Shown piece after piece: positions 22,201 through 32,944 of a DNA stretch of 64,000 bases. This stretch comes from Henricia sp. BOLD:AAB3569. Its lineage: Eukaryota; Echinodermata; Asteroidea; Spinulosida; Echinasteridae. Location of the stretch: NCBI GenBank assembly GCA_037783545.1, contig JBBELK010000627.1, positions 124,001 through 188,000 of the forward strand, read 5' to 3'. The notes under the pieces are model-generated. The model worked only from the letters and a program-made list of their open reading frames with translations. It was not told the origin of the DNA and made no database searches. A program made the position numbers and the translations under genes. The stretch's first letter is position 1, and the number at the start of each line of letters is the position of its first letter.

Positions 22201-25200
22201 GGTTTGTTTTGATACGCAGGGCTTACACATCACTCGGTGCATGAAATATGCCATAAATAGCCGGCGCGCACCTAACAAATTGTGTTAGCGCCGTTCAAGA
22301 GGTAGCTGTCGGAGCTCGTAATGAGAACTAGATCCCCTGACCTAGTTAACGTAATTGGCTTCGCGGAGGCCCGTTAAGAGGCTAGAAGGGGACACTGAGA
22401 AAGACGAAACAGAATGCGACGTGACTTATGACACGCGGAATTATGACTTGTGTGTGGGCTGCGCCGGGCTTGTAATTGTATTGGATAGAGGATGTGTATT
22501 AAATTATTATAATGATATATACCGGGTATATAGGACTGAGGGGGTTTCAGCGTTTCAGAACCATACGCTGTGAAGATGGCGAGACAAAATGGCGCCGAAT
22601 TTGATTTAGCCAATTTAAGAATTATCCTGATGGCACAGCTGGCTGCATTCAGATACATGTCTGCTCCCATATGGGTCTTTCCACAATACATTGTTTTAAG
22701 GAGATATATCCTATACAGGGTAACAAATAGTGCCACATGTTTTTCTAAAACTTCCTTGTATAAATTTCCCATATACTCGGCTCCTGAAGTGTCATTGAGT
22801 AAGGGGGAAACTGTCCTATTTTTAGGGACTGATATACATGCACGGTAGTGTATAGGGCCTACTTGTTCTGTCTGTATTTTTTTTAAATTTGATACAAATG
22901 TGGACAAATGTCCATGAATTTGGGAAATCTGGATGCAGTGAACACAACCTGGCTTCACCGGGATTCAAACCGAAGACCTTCTGTATTTGTTTAAACTCTA
23001 AAAAGACAAAATGTGGAAGACCACTCACGGCACGAAAACGTCTCATCAGCCCCTTTATTCCCAGTTGATTATTGCAAAAAAATAATAAAACAAAATTAAA
23101 ACAAAAACCTTATTTGTTTTTACAATTAGGGAGCAGAAGGCTTTAAGAATGCCAAGAAAGGAACCAGCATAGCAGCTCAGACAGTCGGCATAGCAGCAGC
23201 CACTGTAAGTAAATTCTACTTCTATATCATCTTTCAGTCCCAGAGAGTTTAAATAAGCTGGTATCAAAATATATTACACCCTCTTTAAATTTTTTATCGA
23301 TACCAGGATTTCTGCATGAGACCACCTATTAAGTATCCATCTATCACCTAAAGAAGTTTAAGTGAATAAATACTACCAGAAAACAGTTTTTAAGTGTTTT
23401 TCTAAAGCATACATGTACACGTACCTTCATGAAACTATGCTAATTTGGCTAAAACAATGGGAAAATCACCGATATTCCATGCTTATTTTCATTGAGGACT
23501 GCTATTCTTGTTCATTCTTGCTGAAACACCACACACACATGTTTTCCTATAGGTATAGGGCTTTTAGAGTCGGAATTTGCATGGTTGCTAAGGACTTTAT
23601 GCCTTTAACAGAAGTACCTGTACAACCTTCTACACCATTTTTAAAGCGCTTCTTAAAAAATTGTGCTCTTGGTCATCACGGAAATGGTCATAACTACATG
23701 TAGGTCAATTTTTGACGGATTGACACAATGTTTGTAGTTTTGTGAAGCTTATAATATTAAGTCATTAGCTCCATTTTCCTTTTTTTTAATGCAAGAGCCT
23801 ACTTTTGGTGGAGTGGCTCACATTTGTCATCGGCTATTTTAACCAACCCGCGAACCGGTTGCTTGTTGCCCGGGATGTTTTTGACTGAATTGACTAAATA
23901 ATCAAATGCCGGGTGTCCACCGTTGCGCTGTATGCATGTGTCGAAAGCAAGGACAGCTCTTTCGGGTTGCATAGACTAAATGTACACGAACGCGCAGCAG
24001 AATACATCTCAGCGTGCCTTTTGTACTGCCAGTACACCTGGAAAATGTTATACTGATGTGTTCCCACTGCGAACCACCTCGAGCTGGTTAACGATGCATG
24101 GCAGCGATACCCAGCATCGCACTGAAAATTCGTCACTCCGTTTCTACTGGACCGGTGAACCGGTTCTACTCCGAATTACACCGCATTAACTGCTTCTCGG
24201 CAGAAACATGCTATTTTTCTTCAGATGTATCCAATATTCTATGTATATTTGTAATGGATGTCCAATGTAGGCCTACAGGTATGTGGTGTCAGTTTTCCAT
24301 GATAGACAAACTGTTTATTAATTTTGGAAAGTAAGACATTTTAGCATTTCAGGTTACATGTATATTTGTATGCTTCCCAGTTGAAATGCTCAAAATATAA
24401 AGTTCTAAAAGTTCTAAAAATGCAAAATGCACATCCGAAACTGAAGTGGGAGCGTGTGTGGTCTAGTGGGTATGAAGCGGGACTCCCAATCAGAGGTTGG
24501 GGGTTCGAGCACCACTTCGACCAACGTGTCTGTGTCCCTGGGCAAGGCACTTAATCCCAGTTGCCTCGTCAACCCAAGCGATATATGGGAAGCTGTTAAG
24601 GGGAATGCCACAATCTAACTGCTTATAGGGTTGTGCGCCTGACCAGCAGCCACCTAGTTGAAGCGAAATGGTTCTGGTGATTCCCTGATGGCAGCGGTAA
24701 TAATGGTAACGGCGCCTTGAGCACCCTGCAGGGTGGATATGTGCGCTATACAAATCTAATCATCATTATTATTATTATGTTTAAAAACTGGGTCTGTAGA
24801 CCCTTTTCACCGGCGGCCATGACAGGGGGCGAGCTTTCATATTAAAATAATGCGACAATAGATCTGCAAATTGCCTACTTGTGCATGATGTACAGTGACA
24901 ATGTGATTGCTTCCTATCATGGCCGCCCATGCAAAGGGTCTATTGGAGATGACCCCTGATGACGTTAGGATTCTATGGGAATTTGCTTCCTCATTTTGCT
25001 GCTGGCTTGTGTAGACCAATATAAGATTGTCTCGTTTTACTTTACAGAAAGCATTGGACAAGGGTCTGAAGACTGTTCGAGTTATGGTGAAAGGAATTGG
25101 CCCTGGAAGACAGGTGAGGCATGAATATAGACTGTATCGAATAGCTGCCATCTTGTAAGCACAATATGTGCAACCATGCATGTCCTCATGGAACAAAGAA

Positions 25201-28200
25201 ACTGCCCCACAAGATGGCGGCTATTTGATACGGTCTATAGGGGCGTATTTGGGACCCCTTTTGCAAGAATGAGTCGGACGTCGCACAGGCTGCAGGGCCA
25301 CGTTTTTTGCGACCGTCATTAGAAATCGGTGGCAGATCGAAGGTCAATGAAATACAAACACAATGGAAAAATGCTGGCTAAAATACAGTTTTGTTTTTAT
25401 GGAAGTTTATTTTTTTAAATTTCGGTTTAGCAGGGTATACTGTAAAAAAAAAAATCATGCAAAATAAATCCCTGGCAAATCCATGGTTAGAGATATACCC
25501 AGCAAAATGGCAAATATTTTCAGACACTTTTTCAGGTGCAAATTATTTCAACTAGTGGAATGCAGTAAAATACCGGTATATAAGTTTAATGTAAAGCGCC
25601 TAAGAGCTTTTTTGGATTTTGGCGATATATAAGTAATGTATATTAATAATAATAATATTGACCTAAAATATGTGAGCACGTGCTCTCTTAACTACTTTTT
25701 TATCCAGATTACAGGATATATCGGTCTATTTTATTTGGATAAGAAGATAAAATGGGAAGTCCTGATGTCACAGGAAACTAGAGCAATTGGAAAAATTTCT
25801 ATTTTCGTGGTTTTGTTATTGTTTCTGGTTCATTTTAGAGCACATGACAATACCACTATCAAAGTGATAAGTTATACAACCAGTTGTTTTGGTACAAATT
25901 CCAATTGCTATCATTATAGGCCCCTTTTGGACCGATGCCAAGAACTCCTGGCACAGGGCCAAACCATGGGTTATTACAGTGTGGCATGTGACACTGTGAG
26001 CGCGCGCATATGGTTATTTATAGCAGGCGCACTCTTTGCATCAAAGTAAATGTTTGGGTGCAAAGTCTGCAAAAAATGGAAACGTTTCCGGTCGGTCGCT
26101 AGTGGTAGTTTCTGCAGACATGCATTGTCCGCGTCTTTGTTGCATTTTTAGCAACGCACTTTCACTTATTGTTTTAAACTCCTAAAAAAAGTTCGGAAAC
26201 TCAAGTTTGACTGACAATTTCTCTCTTGTTACCAAATAATTTTCCTTGAATTTTGTATCATTGGAAAGCCCTGTTATTCCTCTTTACAATGGTGTGTCAT
26301 TTGTTATTATTAAGCAATGACAGCCGAAGTGTGACATGCGTTGTCATGGTAATTGGCTCTAAACTATCATGGCCGTCGGAAAAAGTATCCTTGCAAAAGC
26401 ACAGGGACACGGTTTAGTGAGTTTTAGTTTAGAGCCAATTGCCTAGGTAACTAACAACAGATGACGTATTCACTTCGGCAGTCTATTGGGGGATATGCAG
26501 CACATTTATCGGGTGGGTGTAAAGTGAAATGTCACAAAATGCATTGCTATTGTCAAAAAGTGTATTGACACAAAGTGCATCGACACATTCCCATCCTCCA
26601 AGCAAAAGGAGAATGCACTGTATGACAATAGCAGTGAATTTTATGACATTTCACTTTACACCCACCCTCATGTTCAGCTGTGCTGCACATCCCCTAATTA
26701 CTTAATCATAACAAATGACACATCATCAAGAGGAATAATGGGGCTTTCCAATGATACCAAATTCAAGGAAAATGACTTCGTACAAGAGAGAAATTGTTAG
26801 TGAAACTTGAGTTTCGGACCTTTTTTGAAGAGTTTAACACTGAGATTATTTGCTCAAGTACATGTACATTGAGGTCAAAATAGTAAAATGTTGAAAATTT
26901 CATTGCAAGTATTTTTTTAATCACATAAATAAGAATATGTTTCAACATAAAACACCAGAGCTAAACTTATTGGGATTTACTGTGATTTCTCCTTACAAGA
27001 TATCGTTTAATTTATTAAAAATCATTGCCTGCAAATGGGTCTGTCCACAGTAATGGGGTACATTTGAAAAATAAGTCAATAATTCCTTTCAGATGTCTTT
27101 AGTTTATCTCAGAATTAAAGAAATGTCCTTGTTTTGTTCTCAGGAGATAACTTTTGCCCAAAAAAGTAAGAAATTGCTACCACATTGTGGACACAAAATT
27201 GTGGACACATCAGTTAGGCCCGGCGGAGCTTCCAACCTTCCCGGATTTTGGGAAGGACATCGGGGAAAACAGGTTCATTCCCAAGGTTGTTAATTGACAA
27301 TCTAGGAGGGGTTTTATCCACGTCAGGACTCACAAAATTAGTAATTTTTCAAAGAATCTGTTGCAAAATCCGGGAGGGTTGGCAGCTCTGCCTAGGCATA
27401 TATTTATAAAACCTAATTTTAAAAAACCCAGAAAGTTTTAAAATGTACAGTTTATGGGTAATTCCCAAAATTAGGGGTCCAAAACGTTTGGTGTCCCAGT
27501 TATGTACGGCACTCTGTGTATCAAAATCACCACTCATGATCACAGATTCTCAGTAATAGACTGTGGCCTGTGATTACAGGGGACAGCACCAATTTCTTGA
27601 ATATTTTGTTCTGTGATTACTGACAAATATTTGAAACAAAAGACCACAAAGGCTCATAATGTGTTCCATTGAATTGAATAGGAATTTGGTGTCCCGGGTT
27701 ACCTACGCCAATGAAAATTACATGTAGCTGTAGATTGAGTTTGCATTTAACCCTTGTGCCTTATCTACACACAAACGTTAAATTTAAGTGGCATTTATGG
27801 AAATAAAAATAAATATTTTCTACTGGAAAACCACTTTCAATCACTAAATGCACTTGAAAATCTTTAAAAGCATGTCACACTTTTGACACTAATTTTGGGA
27901 ATTACCCATACATGTAGCCCTTTAATGACATTGTGAGAACCTCAAAAGTCCAAACCCATGTTTATCAGTTGCGCCATCTGTGAGAATCATTAGACACCTT
28001 TTGGGCATTTATTGCGCATACTGTCATGTCCTATTTTCTGTTTTTCTAATTTGAGCTGTGCGTATCCTTGGGGAAATTAAAACCGGTGTCTTTATTCCCA
28101 AGCATAACCAAGAAATAGTAGATGCATATTAGCTGAATCATGGAACACAAGAACAGCAATGGGTCAAATTTCCTTTGTTGTTCTAATGCTAGCAACATCT

Positions 28201-30461
28201 TGTCACACACCATCCACAGACAAAGCAATTAACTCACTGATGGCTGACATTATACAGGGCATCTGTATGGGTGCTTGATTTATTTGCGTTTGCCAGACAG
28301 GCAAAAAATGATCACTGAAAAGAAAAGGTTACATGGATCCTTGTCTAAATTATGTGCAAAGCAGTTGTAATTTATCACATGGAAAATTTAAATGAAACAA
28401 AAAAAATATGGACAAAGAAAATTGTGTAATAAAGGATTTTAAAGGCCCAGTCAGGCCATATATCATTTGCAAATAATGTTTTTAATCAATTTTACGGAAT
28501 GAGGGAGACATTGGGCCATTTCTATAAAGTTGAGATACGACGTCCCCGTTACATCAGTGACCTTTGTTACCATATTATTAGACATGAATTTCATTAGCCA
28601 ATAGTACACAGAAATACCAGCAGCTGGGTGAGATAAACTAAAAACCTCCATTATTTTTAACAAAATAGAGAAGCAACAGTCAACCAAATGGGATTTTGTG
28701 CAAATGCAGGTGTGTGACATTCAGTATTTTTAAACAGATTTTCTTCAACCACACACAAATTCACAGAATCCTCCAAATTTAGATTACAAGTGATTGTTTA
28801 GATCAAGAACTGTGTGCTAATGTCAAATTTAACAAGATCATTTTTAGGGACTGAGTAAAATGGGATAAATTGGCATGACGTCCCCATTACGTCAGTCACC
28901 ATCATTTTGTCAAATAATTGCCAAAGTCTCTCAAGACCAAAGACTCAAAAATTATTACAGAACAGGCAAACCAACCATATCGTGCAACATCATTATATAA
29001 ATGACGACTTGCTGTTCACTAATTGGCCATTTTGTGGAAATGAAGAAATGTCACACTTTCTGCCCCAACTTGGAATGACCCATATACTGTACCTTATATG
29101 TGATACACCACAACACATGAGGGGGAAAAAGGATTAGAGTATACATGTACAGTGTACCACTATGCATCATAGCTCAGCTGGTAGAGCACTGCGCATATCA
29201 GACATCATTGGTTCACCGATGAGTATCATGCGTGTATACATGACCCGACCGTGCGAAATGAGTTCGTTGTAGCACAGTCGGTGCCAAGTTTTCACGACCG
29301 TAACCAGAAATCGGCAGTAAATCTAGTCCCATTAAAATGCAAAAATGAACGCTGTGTTTACACTGGTCCCTAGATTGGTTCCCGATCCCTATAGATTGGT
29401 TCGCTTATTGCGAAAATATAGGGATCGGTAAAGGGCAGCCATGACAGGCAGAATTCTGCCCGTCACGTGGTTATTATTATTATTATTTTTTAGTAAGTGC
29501 GCAGATTTTGCATTGACATTTGTAACTTGGCCGTGCGTGTCGAACATATCCAATTATGTAAATAAAGTACATTGCCTAAAGCAAAGGGCTTGGCCCATTT
29601 TTAAATATAAAAAAACACAATGCGCACGCGCAAAGACGACCAATTACAGATCAAGATGAAGCGCCCTTTACCTGTCCTTATATTCTCTTGTGTGGAATAT
29701 GTGGACGGGAACCAGTCTAACTGGTCCCGAGCTCGGATAAGAATGTGTCAGTGTTATACGCAATGATTCAGAGTGCTGCGTTTACATTATGTAGTTGATC
29801 TCGAGCGCAGTGCCAGAAGTTGCAGTCCAAAGTCATACTCCCTGTGTGTGTAATGTACAGAACAATGTTGTCATTTAATTTCGCGGGCTTTTCGCCCCGC
29901 AACGGCTGTGGAGTGGATGCGGTAAGATTAATTGCTTATCTAACCGCAAACTGATCCCGAGCTCGGGGTTCGACCCCTCCACCGACGCGAGACCAAAATC
30001 CCGGGGTCTTTTCCGGGGCCAATTTGGTCCCGAGAGCGTTTACACTCAGTTTGTGATCCGGAGCTGATCCCGAGCTCAGTGGTCGACCCCTGTAAACAGG
30101 CTGATAATGGTCACTCTGGGCAGTACCCAGGTACATGTCCCACCTGGAGTTTTCAGGTACTGCTTATATAATTTACATTGTATTTTCATATTTTGATGGA
30201 CCTGGATCAGCTGCTGATTTCTAAAACTGGGCACAAAATCTCGGCCTAGACTCCATAGTCACATCAGATTTTTCTTTCATCCCAATTTGTGTTTGTCAAT
30301 TAACAGTTGGGCTAAAACATAGTCTCTTTTGTACTCTTCCATTTTAAATACAGGCATCTATTAAGGGGCTGCAGATGGGAGGCCTTGACATAGTGTCCAT
30401 CACAGATAACACACCGGTACCCCACAACGGCAACAGACCACGCAAAGCAAGGAGGTTATAA
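16085..30461 (+). CDS. MRPS11: Mitochondrial ribosomal protein S11 (uS11m), five C-terminal exons, 5' end missing
   Basis: Exons 16085-16215, 20682-20707, 23130-23204, 25048-25113 and 30354-30461 join in one open frame of 134 codons plus stop; every border is AG..GT and phases match. The product is the universal uS11 fold of the small mitochondrial ribosomal subunit, which lines the mRNA path on the platform. Visible hallmarks in order are [11 protein letters not shown] (start of the uS11 core), [12 protein letters not shown] followed by [19 protein letters not shown], and the C-terminal [12 protein letters not shown] followed by a basic tail ending KARRL. Animal MRPS11 is near 190-200 residues, so about 60 N-terminal residues, including the targeting peptide, are missing. 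The first exon seen starts with one base completing a codon, so a phase-2 upstream exon must exist. I searched 1-16084 by eye and found no convincing candidate. Confidence 0.95.
16425..17410. mobile_element. ~1-kb near-perfect palindrome (foldback element)
   Basis: Arms of about 450 bp centred near 16917. Matching pairs include CATGTCCTTTCTTTGCTATC / GATAGCAAAGAAAGGACATG and CTTCCGTCCTCCACGTGA / CACGTGGAGGACGGAAGG. Frames of 80-146 codons inside are by-products. MRPS11 intron 16216-20681. Confidence 0.88.
17818..18416. mobile_element. Inverted-repeat element CAATAGACCGATCCAGTAAG
   Basis: Ends CAATAGACCGATCCAGTAAG + CTCCGCCCATTT and AAATGGGCGGAGCTTACTGG + GTCGGTCTATTG. The interior phrase CCAAACCTACTTTTAATCCC and a run of CG-rich GTGCACGCACAC words are shared, inverted, with 57425-57840. 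Confidence 0.8.
19030..19458. mobile_element. Palindromic family P, full copy
   Basis: Two ~190-bp arms (GTTCTGAAGAGATAACTT, GACAACATGCCTTTCTAAA, ATATACGCTCGTAACCGGG and complements) around a spacer of about 30 bp. Outer end TTTACTGTGGAAAGACCCA. MRPS11 intron 16216-20681. Confidence 0.82.
19913..20316. mobile_element. Possible inverted-repeat element GTGTTTACACT
   Basis: Left GCCGTGTTTACACTACACCT, right CGAGTGTAAACAGGCC, with TTCAACTCGCCTT repeated inside. A similar phrase at 29351-30102 may mark a relative built on GATCCCGAGCTCGG words. Confidence 0.45.
20317..20681. other. Intron DNA before microexon
   Basis: No repeat recognised; the last 110 bp are pyrimidine-rich (TTTTTCCTCCCCTTTTTGAC), favouring use of the 20681 acceptor. 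Confidence 0.5.
20682..20707 (+). CDS. MRPS11: MRPS11 exon b, 26-bp microexon
   Basis: Flanked by a pyrimidine-rich acceptor ending CCCCTCACAG and the donor GTGAGT. It codes (R)KSFSRTTC between DHTG and GAEGF, the spot where human MRPS11 has a short linker ending FASC. Without it the phase-1 end of exon a cannot join the phase-0 start of exon c, so frame and homology both require it. Confidence 0.85.
20908..21176. mobile_element. Inverted-repeat element TGTCCGCATTGGACTT, left-truncated copy
   Basis: Matches 3325-3632 (GAGCATGCGCAGTGTCCCTT ... GTCTCGGGAAAAGTTCC) and keeps the right end, ATCCAATGTGGACAGG. Confidence 0.75.
21180..22670. other. Intron DNA, nothing recognised
   Basis: No coding motif or repeat with a partner in the window. 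A 194-codon minus frame (22374-22958) has no recognisable domain and overlaps two repeats. Confidence 0.45.
22670..22800. repeat. Palindromic family P, single arm
   Basis: GGGTCTTTCCACAATACATT ... GGTAACAAATAGTGCCACAT ... TTCCCATATACTCGGC matches one arm of 19030-19458. Confidence 0.6.
22895..23000 (-). mobile_element. tRNA-like SINE (family 3), antisense copy
   Basis: Minus strand reads CAGAAGGTCTTCGGTTTGAA, then TCCCGGTGAAGCCAGGTTG and TTCACTGCATCC..TTTCCC, matching 15565-15630. It has lost the 5' half. Confidence 0.7.
23130..23204 (+). CDS. MRPS11: MRPS11 exon c
   Basis: 75 bp, phase 0 to 0, acceptor TTTTTACAATTAG, donor GTAAGT. It encodes [18 protein letters not shown] and then VGIAAAT, the most conserved helix of uS11 (bacterial equivalent G-F-K-G-R/A-K-K-S/G-T-P-A-A-Q). 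Confidence 0.95.
24452..24780 (+). mobile_element. tRNA-derived SINE (family 2), full copy
   Basis: A box TGTGGTCTAGTGGGTATG, B box GGGTTCGAGCACC, body with CCCTGGGCAAGGCACTTAAT and CAACCCAAGCGATATATGGG, and an ATT repeat tail. In MRPS11 intron 23205-25047. Confidence 0.85.
25048..25113 (+). CDS. MRPS11: MRPS11 exon d
   Basis: 66 bp, phase 0 to 0, acceptor TTTTACTTTACAG, donor GTGAGG. It codes [22 protein letters not shown], containing the V-x-V-x-x-K-G-x-G-P-G-R motif of uS11. A 110-bp palindromic element begins only 14 bp after the splice donor. Confidence 0.95.
25128..25237. mobile_element. Palindromic element TAGACCGTATCGAATAGC, copy 2
   Basis: 110 bp: TAGACTGTATCGAATAGCTG ... CGGCTATTTGATACGGTCTA. 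It lies 14 bp after the MRPS11 exon d donor. Confidence 0.83.
26180..26838. mobile_element. Three-tier palindromic element
   Basis: Outer arms share CTCAAGTTT..ACTGACAATTTCTCTCTTGT and CATTGGAAAGCCCTGTTATT with complements at 26720-26830. Inside, 26352-26435 (ATTGGCTCTAAACT / AGTTTAGAGCCAATT) and 26512-26666 (GGTGGGTGTAAAGTGAAATG / complement) are separate palindromes. Confidence 0.85.
27043..27200. repeat. Palindromic family P, single arm
   Basis: GGGTCTGTCCACAGTAATGG ... CAGATGTCTTTAGTTTATCT ... GGAGATAACTTTTGCCCAAA is nearly identical to the left arm of 43613-44049; the right arm is absent. Confidence 0.75.
27453..27910. mobile_element. Inverted-repeat element TATGGGTAATTCCC, copy 1
   Basis: Ends TATGGGTAATTCCCAAAATT and its complement. 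The interior contains GGTGTCCCGGGTTACCTACG. A homologous copy is at 47152-47568. TA lies at both borders, suggesting a mariner-type non-autonomous family. In MRPS11 intron 25114-30353. Confidence 0.78.
29165..29215 (+). other. tRNA 5'-half-like segment
   Basis: ATAGCTCAGCTGGTAGAGCA is a classic D-arm/A-box sequence. The following GGTTCACCGATGAGT lacks a pairing T arm, so no intact tRNA. Confidence 0.45.
30354..30461 (+). CDS. MRPS11: MRPS11 terminal exon with stop
   Basis: Acceptor TTTTAAATACAG; 35 codons then TAA. It reads [19 protein letters not shown] then [16 protein letters not shown], the canonical uS11 C-terminus whose basic tail contacts rRNA. The intron before it is 5.2 kb. Confidence 0.96.
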   Translation, partial: ASIKGLQMGGLDIVSITDNTPVPHNGNRPRKARRL

Positions 30462-30579
30462 TGCCTGTATGGAGGGGAGACACAAGGGATTTCCTCAGCA
30501 CAAAGTCTCCTGTCAGACAAAACAGGCTGCTTATAAACATCTTCGTTGTGGCTATATCATTAGGTGATATTCTATAATC

Positions 30580-30996
30580 TATTGATTACTTTCCGGTGAC
30601 GTCACCCCTTCCATCCACCATTTTGGTTGTCATTTTTCATGACCCATGTGGCTCGAGTGATAACCGGACAAAAAAGCAATAAAAGCGCATTGGTTGCACT
30701 TACCTCTGTTACTTAACCTTGCTTTATGTTGCTGCGCCATGGCTGTTGTATCGATAAAGATAAAAATGTATTTCTTCAGGCTAAAAATTGTGATCAAGCA
30801 AAAGCACTTTCGTTATTACAAGCTGCAATGCATGCTCAATAATTTAAACGGATCGCAACGCGCGCGTGCGGCATCTTCGAATGAAAGTACGCTGGTGAGT
30901 ATATTTTACGCGTGCCCATGTGCTTCTAGTGGCGCGCGCGTGACCGTTGACCACCAAGCATTCCCGGATGTTCTACGTCACGGAAAGCAATCAATA
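30580..30996 (-). mobile_element. Inverted-repeat element with start codon and splice donor, copy 2 (inverted)
   Basis: Antisense homolog of 7184-7602 along its full length. The ATG-GTAAGT unit survives on the minus strand (ATGGCGCAGCAACATAAAGC). It starts 118 bp after the MRPS11 stop codon. Confidence 0.75.
30678..30683 (+). promoter_or_regulatory. Candidate MRPS11 polyadenylation signal AATAAA
   Basis: First AATAAA after the MRPS11 stop, 217 bases downstream. It lies inside the inverted-repeat element at 30580-30996. The sister copy at 7184-7602 has a different base at the matching position, so the hexamer is absent there. Use as the real signal is inferred. Confidence 0.4.
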
Positions 30997-31589
30997 CTCT
31001 GCGTTCGACATATAGATTACAGGATCTCGGTGTGTGATTGAGGATGTGTGTGAGAAAAACCAACCTTTGTAGAAGTCGGCTCAGTACCTCATCTGCATTT
31101 CGATAAAACAGTTAATAAGTGTCAGTGCCTTCAAGAAATTGAGCAAAGACACCGTCCTATTTAGGGTGGTTCGCTGGTTATGCATGGAAAACAACTAGTA
31201 TACCATGGTAGTCAGAGACTAGTTGCATTCACATGAGGGCGCTCTTGTGAAAAAGTGTGTGTGTACACTCATTTACGTAAATTCATATTCAGTTAGTGTT
31301 TTCTTACACAAAGATATCATCTTGGGAGAGAATATTTCATTGGACAGTTTTTGTCGCATCCGTCTTTCAAATCAGTAAGATTTTCCTTTAATCTCATTAA
31401 GATTCTTGGGTCATTGCCAATTCTGTAATCAGTTAAACTATTGGGTTGGACGTTGTTGCACATTTGTACCTCTTTGCATGAACATACAGTACAAGAGGCT
31501 GTGTTCATACATGTAGTAGGACGATACAATCATCCTCCATGATACAATGTACCAATGATTAATACAACCACACCTCTAGTGGTAGTTTC

Positions 31590-31880
31590 AATTATATACC
31601 TCATGTATAGATTACTGTCATCTGATTGGTTAAAAGTGGAGGCATTTAATCAGCTAAGCGTGTCTTTAAAATTCCTACTTTGCCATGCCCTGGGCACTGT
31701 ATACAAATATTGACTGCAGTGAGGGTCATGGTTAGGATTATAGGCCCAAGGCATTCTCAAAGCCATGACTATGCCCTGAGGTGCAGCTGATGCGTATAGT
31801 TGTGGCTTTCAGATCACGGGCCTATAATCTTAACCATGACCCGAACAAAAAGCAGTCGATTTGATATACTGAAAATACAA
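31590..31880. mobile_element. Foldback family Q, copy 1
   Basis: Contains TATACAAATATTGACTGCAG, GTCATGGTTAGGATTATAGG and CCTATAATCTTAACCATGAC as an inverted core, with the edge phrase CATCTGATTGGTTAAAAGTG. Relatives at 34625-34990 and 61885-62552. Confidence 0.72.
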
Positions 31881-31949
31881 AAACAGTTGTTTTTTTCTTT
31901 GATGGTCACAGACCTATGAAAACTCATTCTCTTTCTCTCATCCCCCTGC

Positions 31950-32110
31950 CAGCCATTTGGTGTAGAGGTCACTGTTCACCAAGTGGCGCCATCTGATCCG
32001 GTCCTGGTCCGAATTTTGGCTTGGTCAATCATTATGTCTCTTAACGTTGGATCCCCAGCAATGCAATCCAACCATCTGCAGTATGGTCTTCCCAAGGTCC
32101 ACCCGAAATA
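31950..32110 (-). pseudogene. Non-LTR retrotransposon relic, extreme C-terminus
   Basis: Minus strand reads LGRPYCRWLDCIAGDP, then, after a frame change, DQDRIRWRHLVNSDLYTKW and a stop. GRP-x-x-RW-x-D...DR-x-x-W is the conserved tail of RTE-like elements. It is collinear with 32945-33145, so both are probably one element split by later insertions. Confidence 0.78.
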
Positions 32111-32112
32111 GC

Positions 32113-32660
32113 CTTAATAATAATATGAAAGTTACATAGCGCACAAATCTTAGACGCTAGATCGAGGTGCTGGTAAAATAGAACCTTTAGGTTTATTCAG
32201 TTCACTTTTGAGAAATTTCTTGAATGCTGTAGCAGAATCTGAAACCCCAATACTGTACGGAATGTTATTCCATAGTCATGGAGCAATGTATCCAAAAGCA
32301 CCACAGCTAACAGCATTTAGGCAAGTGGGTGTAGTCAGTGTCAATAGGGCCCTAACCCTGGGGTCACACTGATAAAGTGACAGGAGATTAGTGTGGTAAG
32401 ATGGTACCTGAGAGTTGGGAGATTTCCAAACGATTTGCATGATTTTTATTTTAATTCATTGATGAAAAGTTAGTTGCTGGTGTCGATTTTGGAGACATTC
32501 GTTGGACGATTATAAACTATCTGATTTGTTGCTGTCTGGCAAGGCAAGAGGCAGATGGTTGTCCAGTGTGTGTCCGGATGGTGGTGCTCCCGGCAAAGTC
32601 CGACAATTTGACGTTTTCGAGTCTCATCAGTACATTCATGGAGAATCATGTTGGCATGAA
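32113..32660. repeat. Dispersed repeat material splitting the retrotransposon relic
   Basis: Lies between two collinear pieces of one antisense retroelement. It contains the phrase CATAGCGCAC followed by an A/T-rich stretch, but no coding motif I can name. Overlapping frames at 32470-32814 show no family signature. Confidence 0.35.
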
Positions 32661-32667
32661 GAAAATC

Positions 32668-32830
32668 AGGTTGGTATTGCAGTACTTTCCTTGCCTTCCA
32701 CCTCTGTGGCCCTGGTTCAAATCCCGTCCGGGTCAGTATGTGGATTGGGTTTTCAGTCCCTGCTTGATTCCGAGGGCTTCCCCCTGTACTTGTGTCTATG
32801 AATTTTCCTCTCACCTTCAGAGCATTTGTT
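32668..32830 (+). mobile_element. Diverged SINE family-1 copy
   Basis: Shares the B-box region (GGTTCAAATCCCGTCCGGGT), TATGTGGATTGGGTTTTCAG and the following CCCTGCTTGA with the two intact copies, but has no clear tail or duplication. It lies between the two halves of the antisense retroelement relic. Confidence 0.7.
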
Positions 32831-32944
32831 ATCTTCTTTTCACAGGTTTCTTACTTTCTTCAGGCTTACGAGCTACAAGTACCATGGGCACTTTTGAGGA
32901 ATCCTTGGTTTCAGCACCAAAAGGAGTAAATAATGGTAATAATA

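Noticed and set aside
22374-22958. 194-codon minus-strand frame
   Set aside because: No recognisable domain, low-complexity composition, and it overlaps a palindromic arm and a SINE copy.
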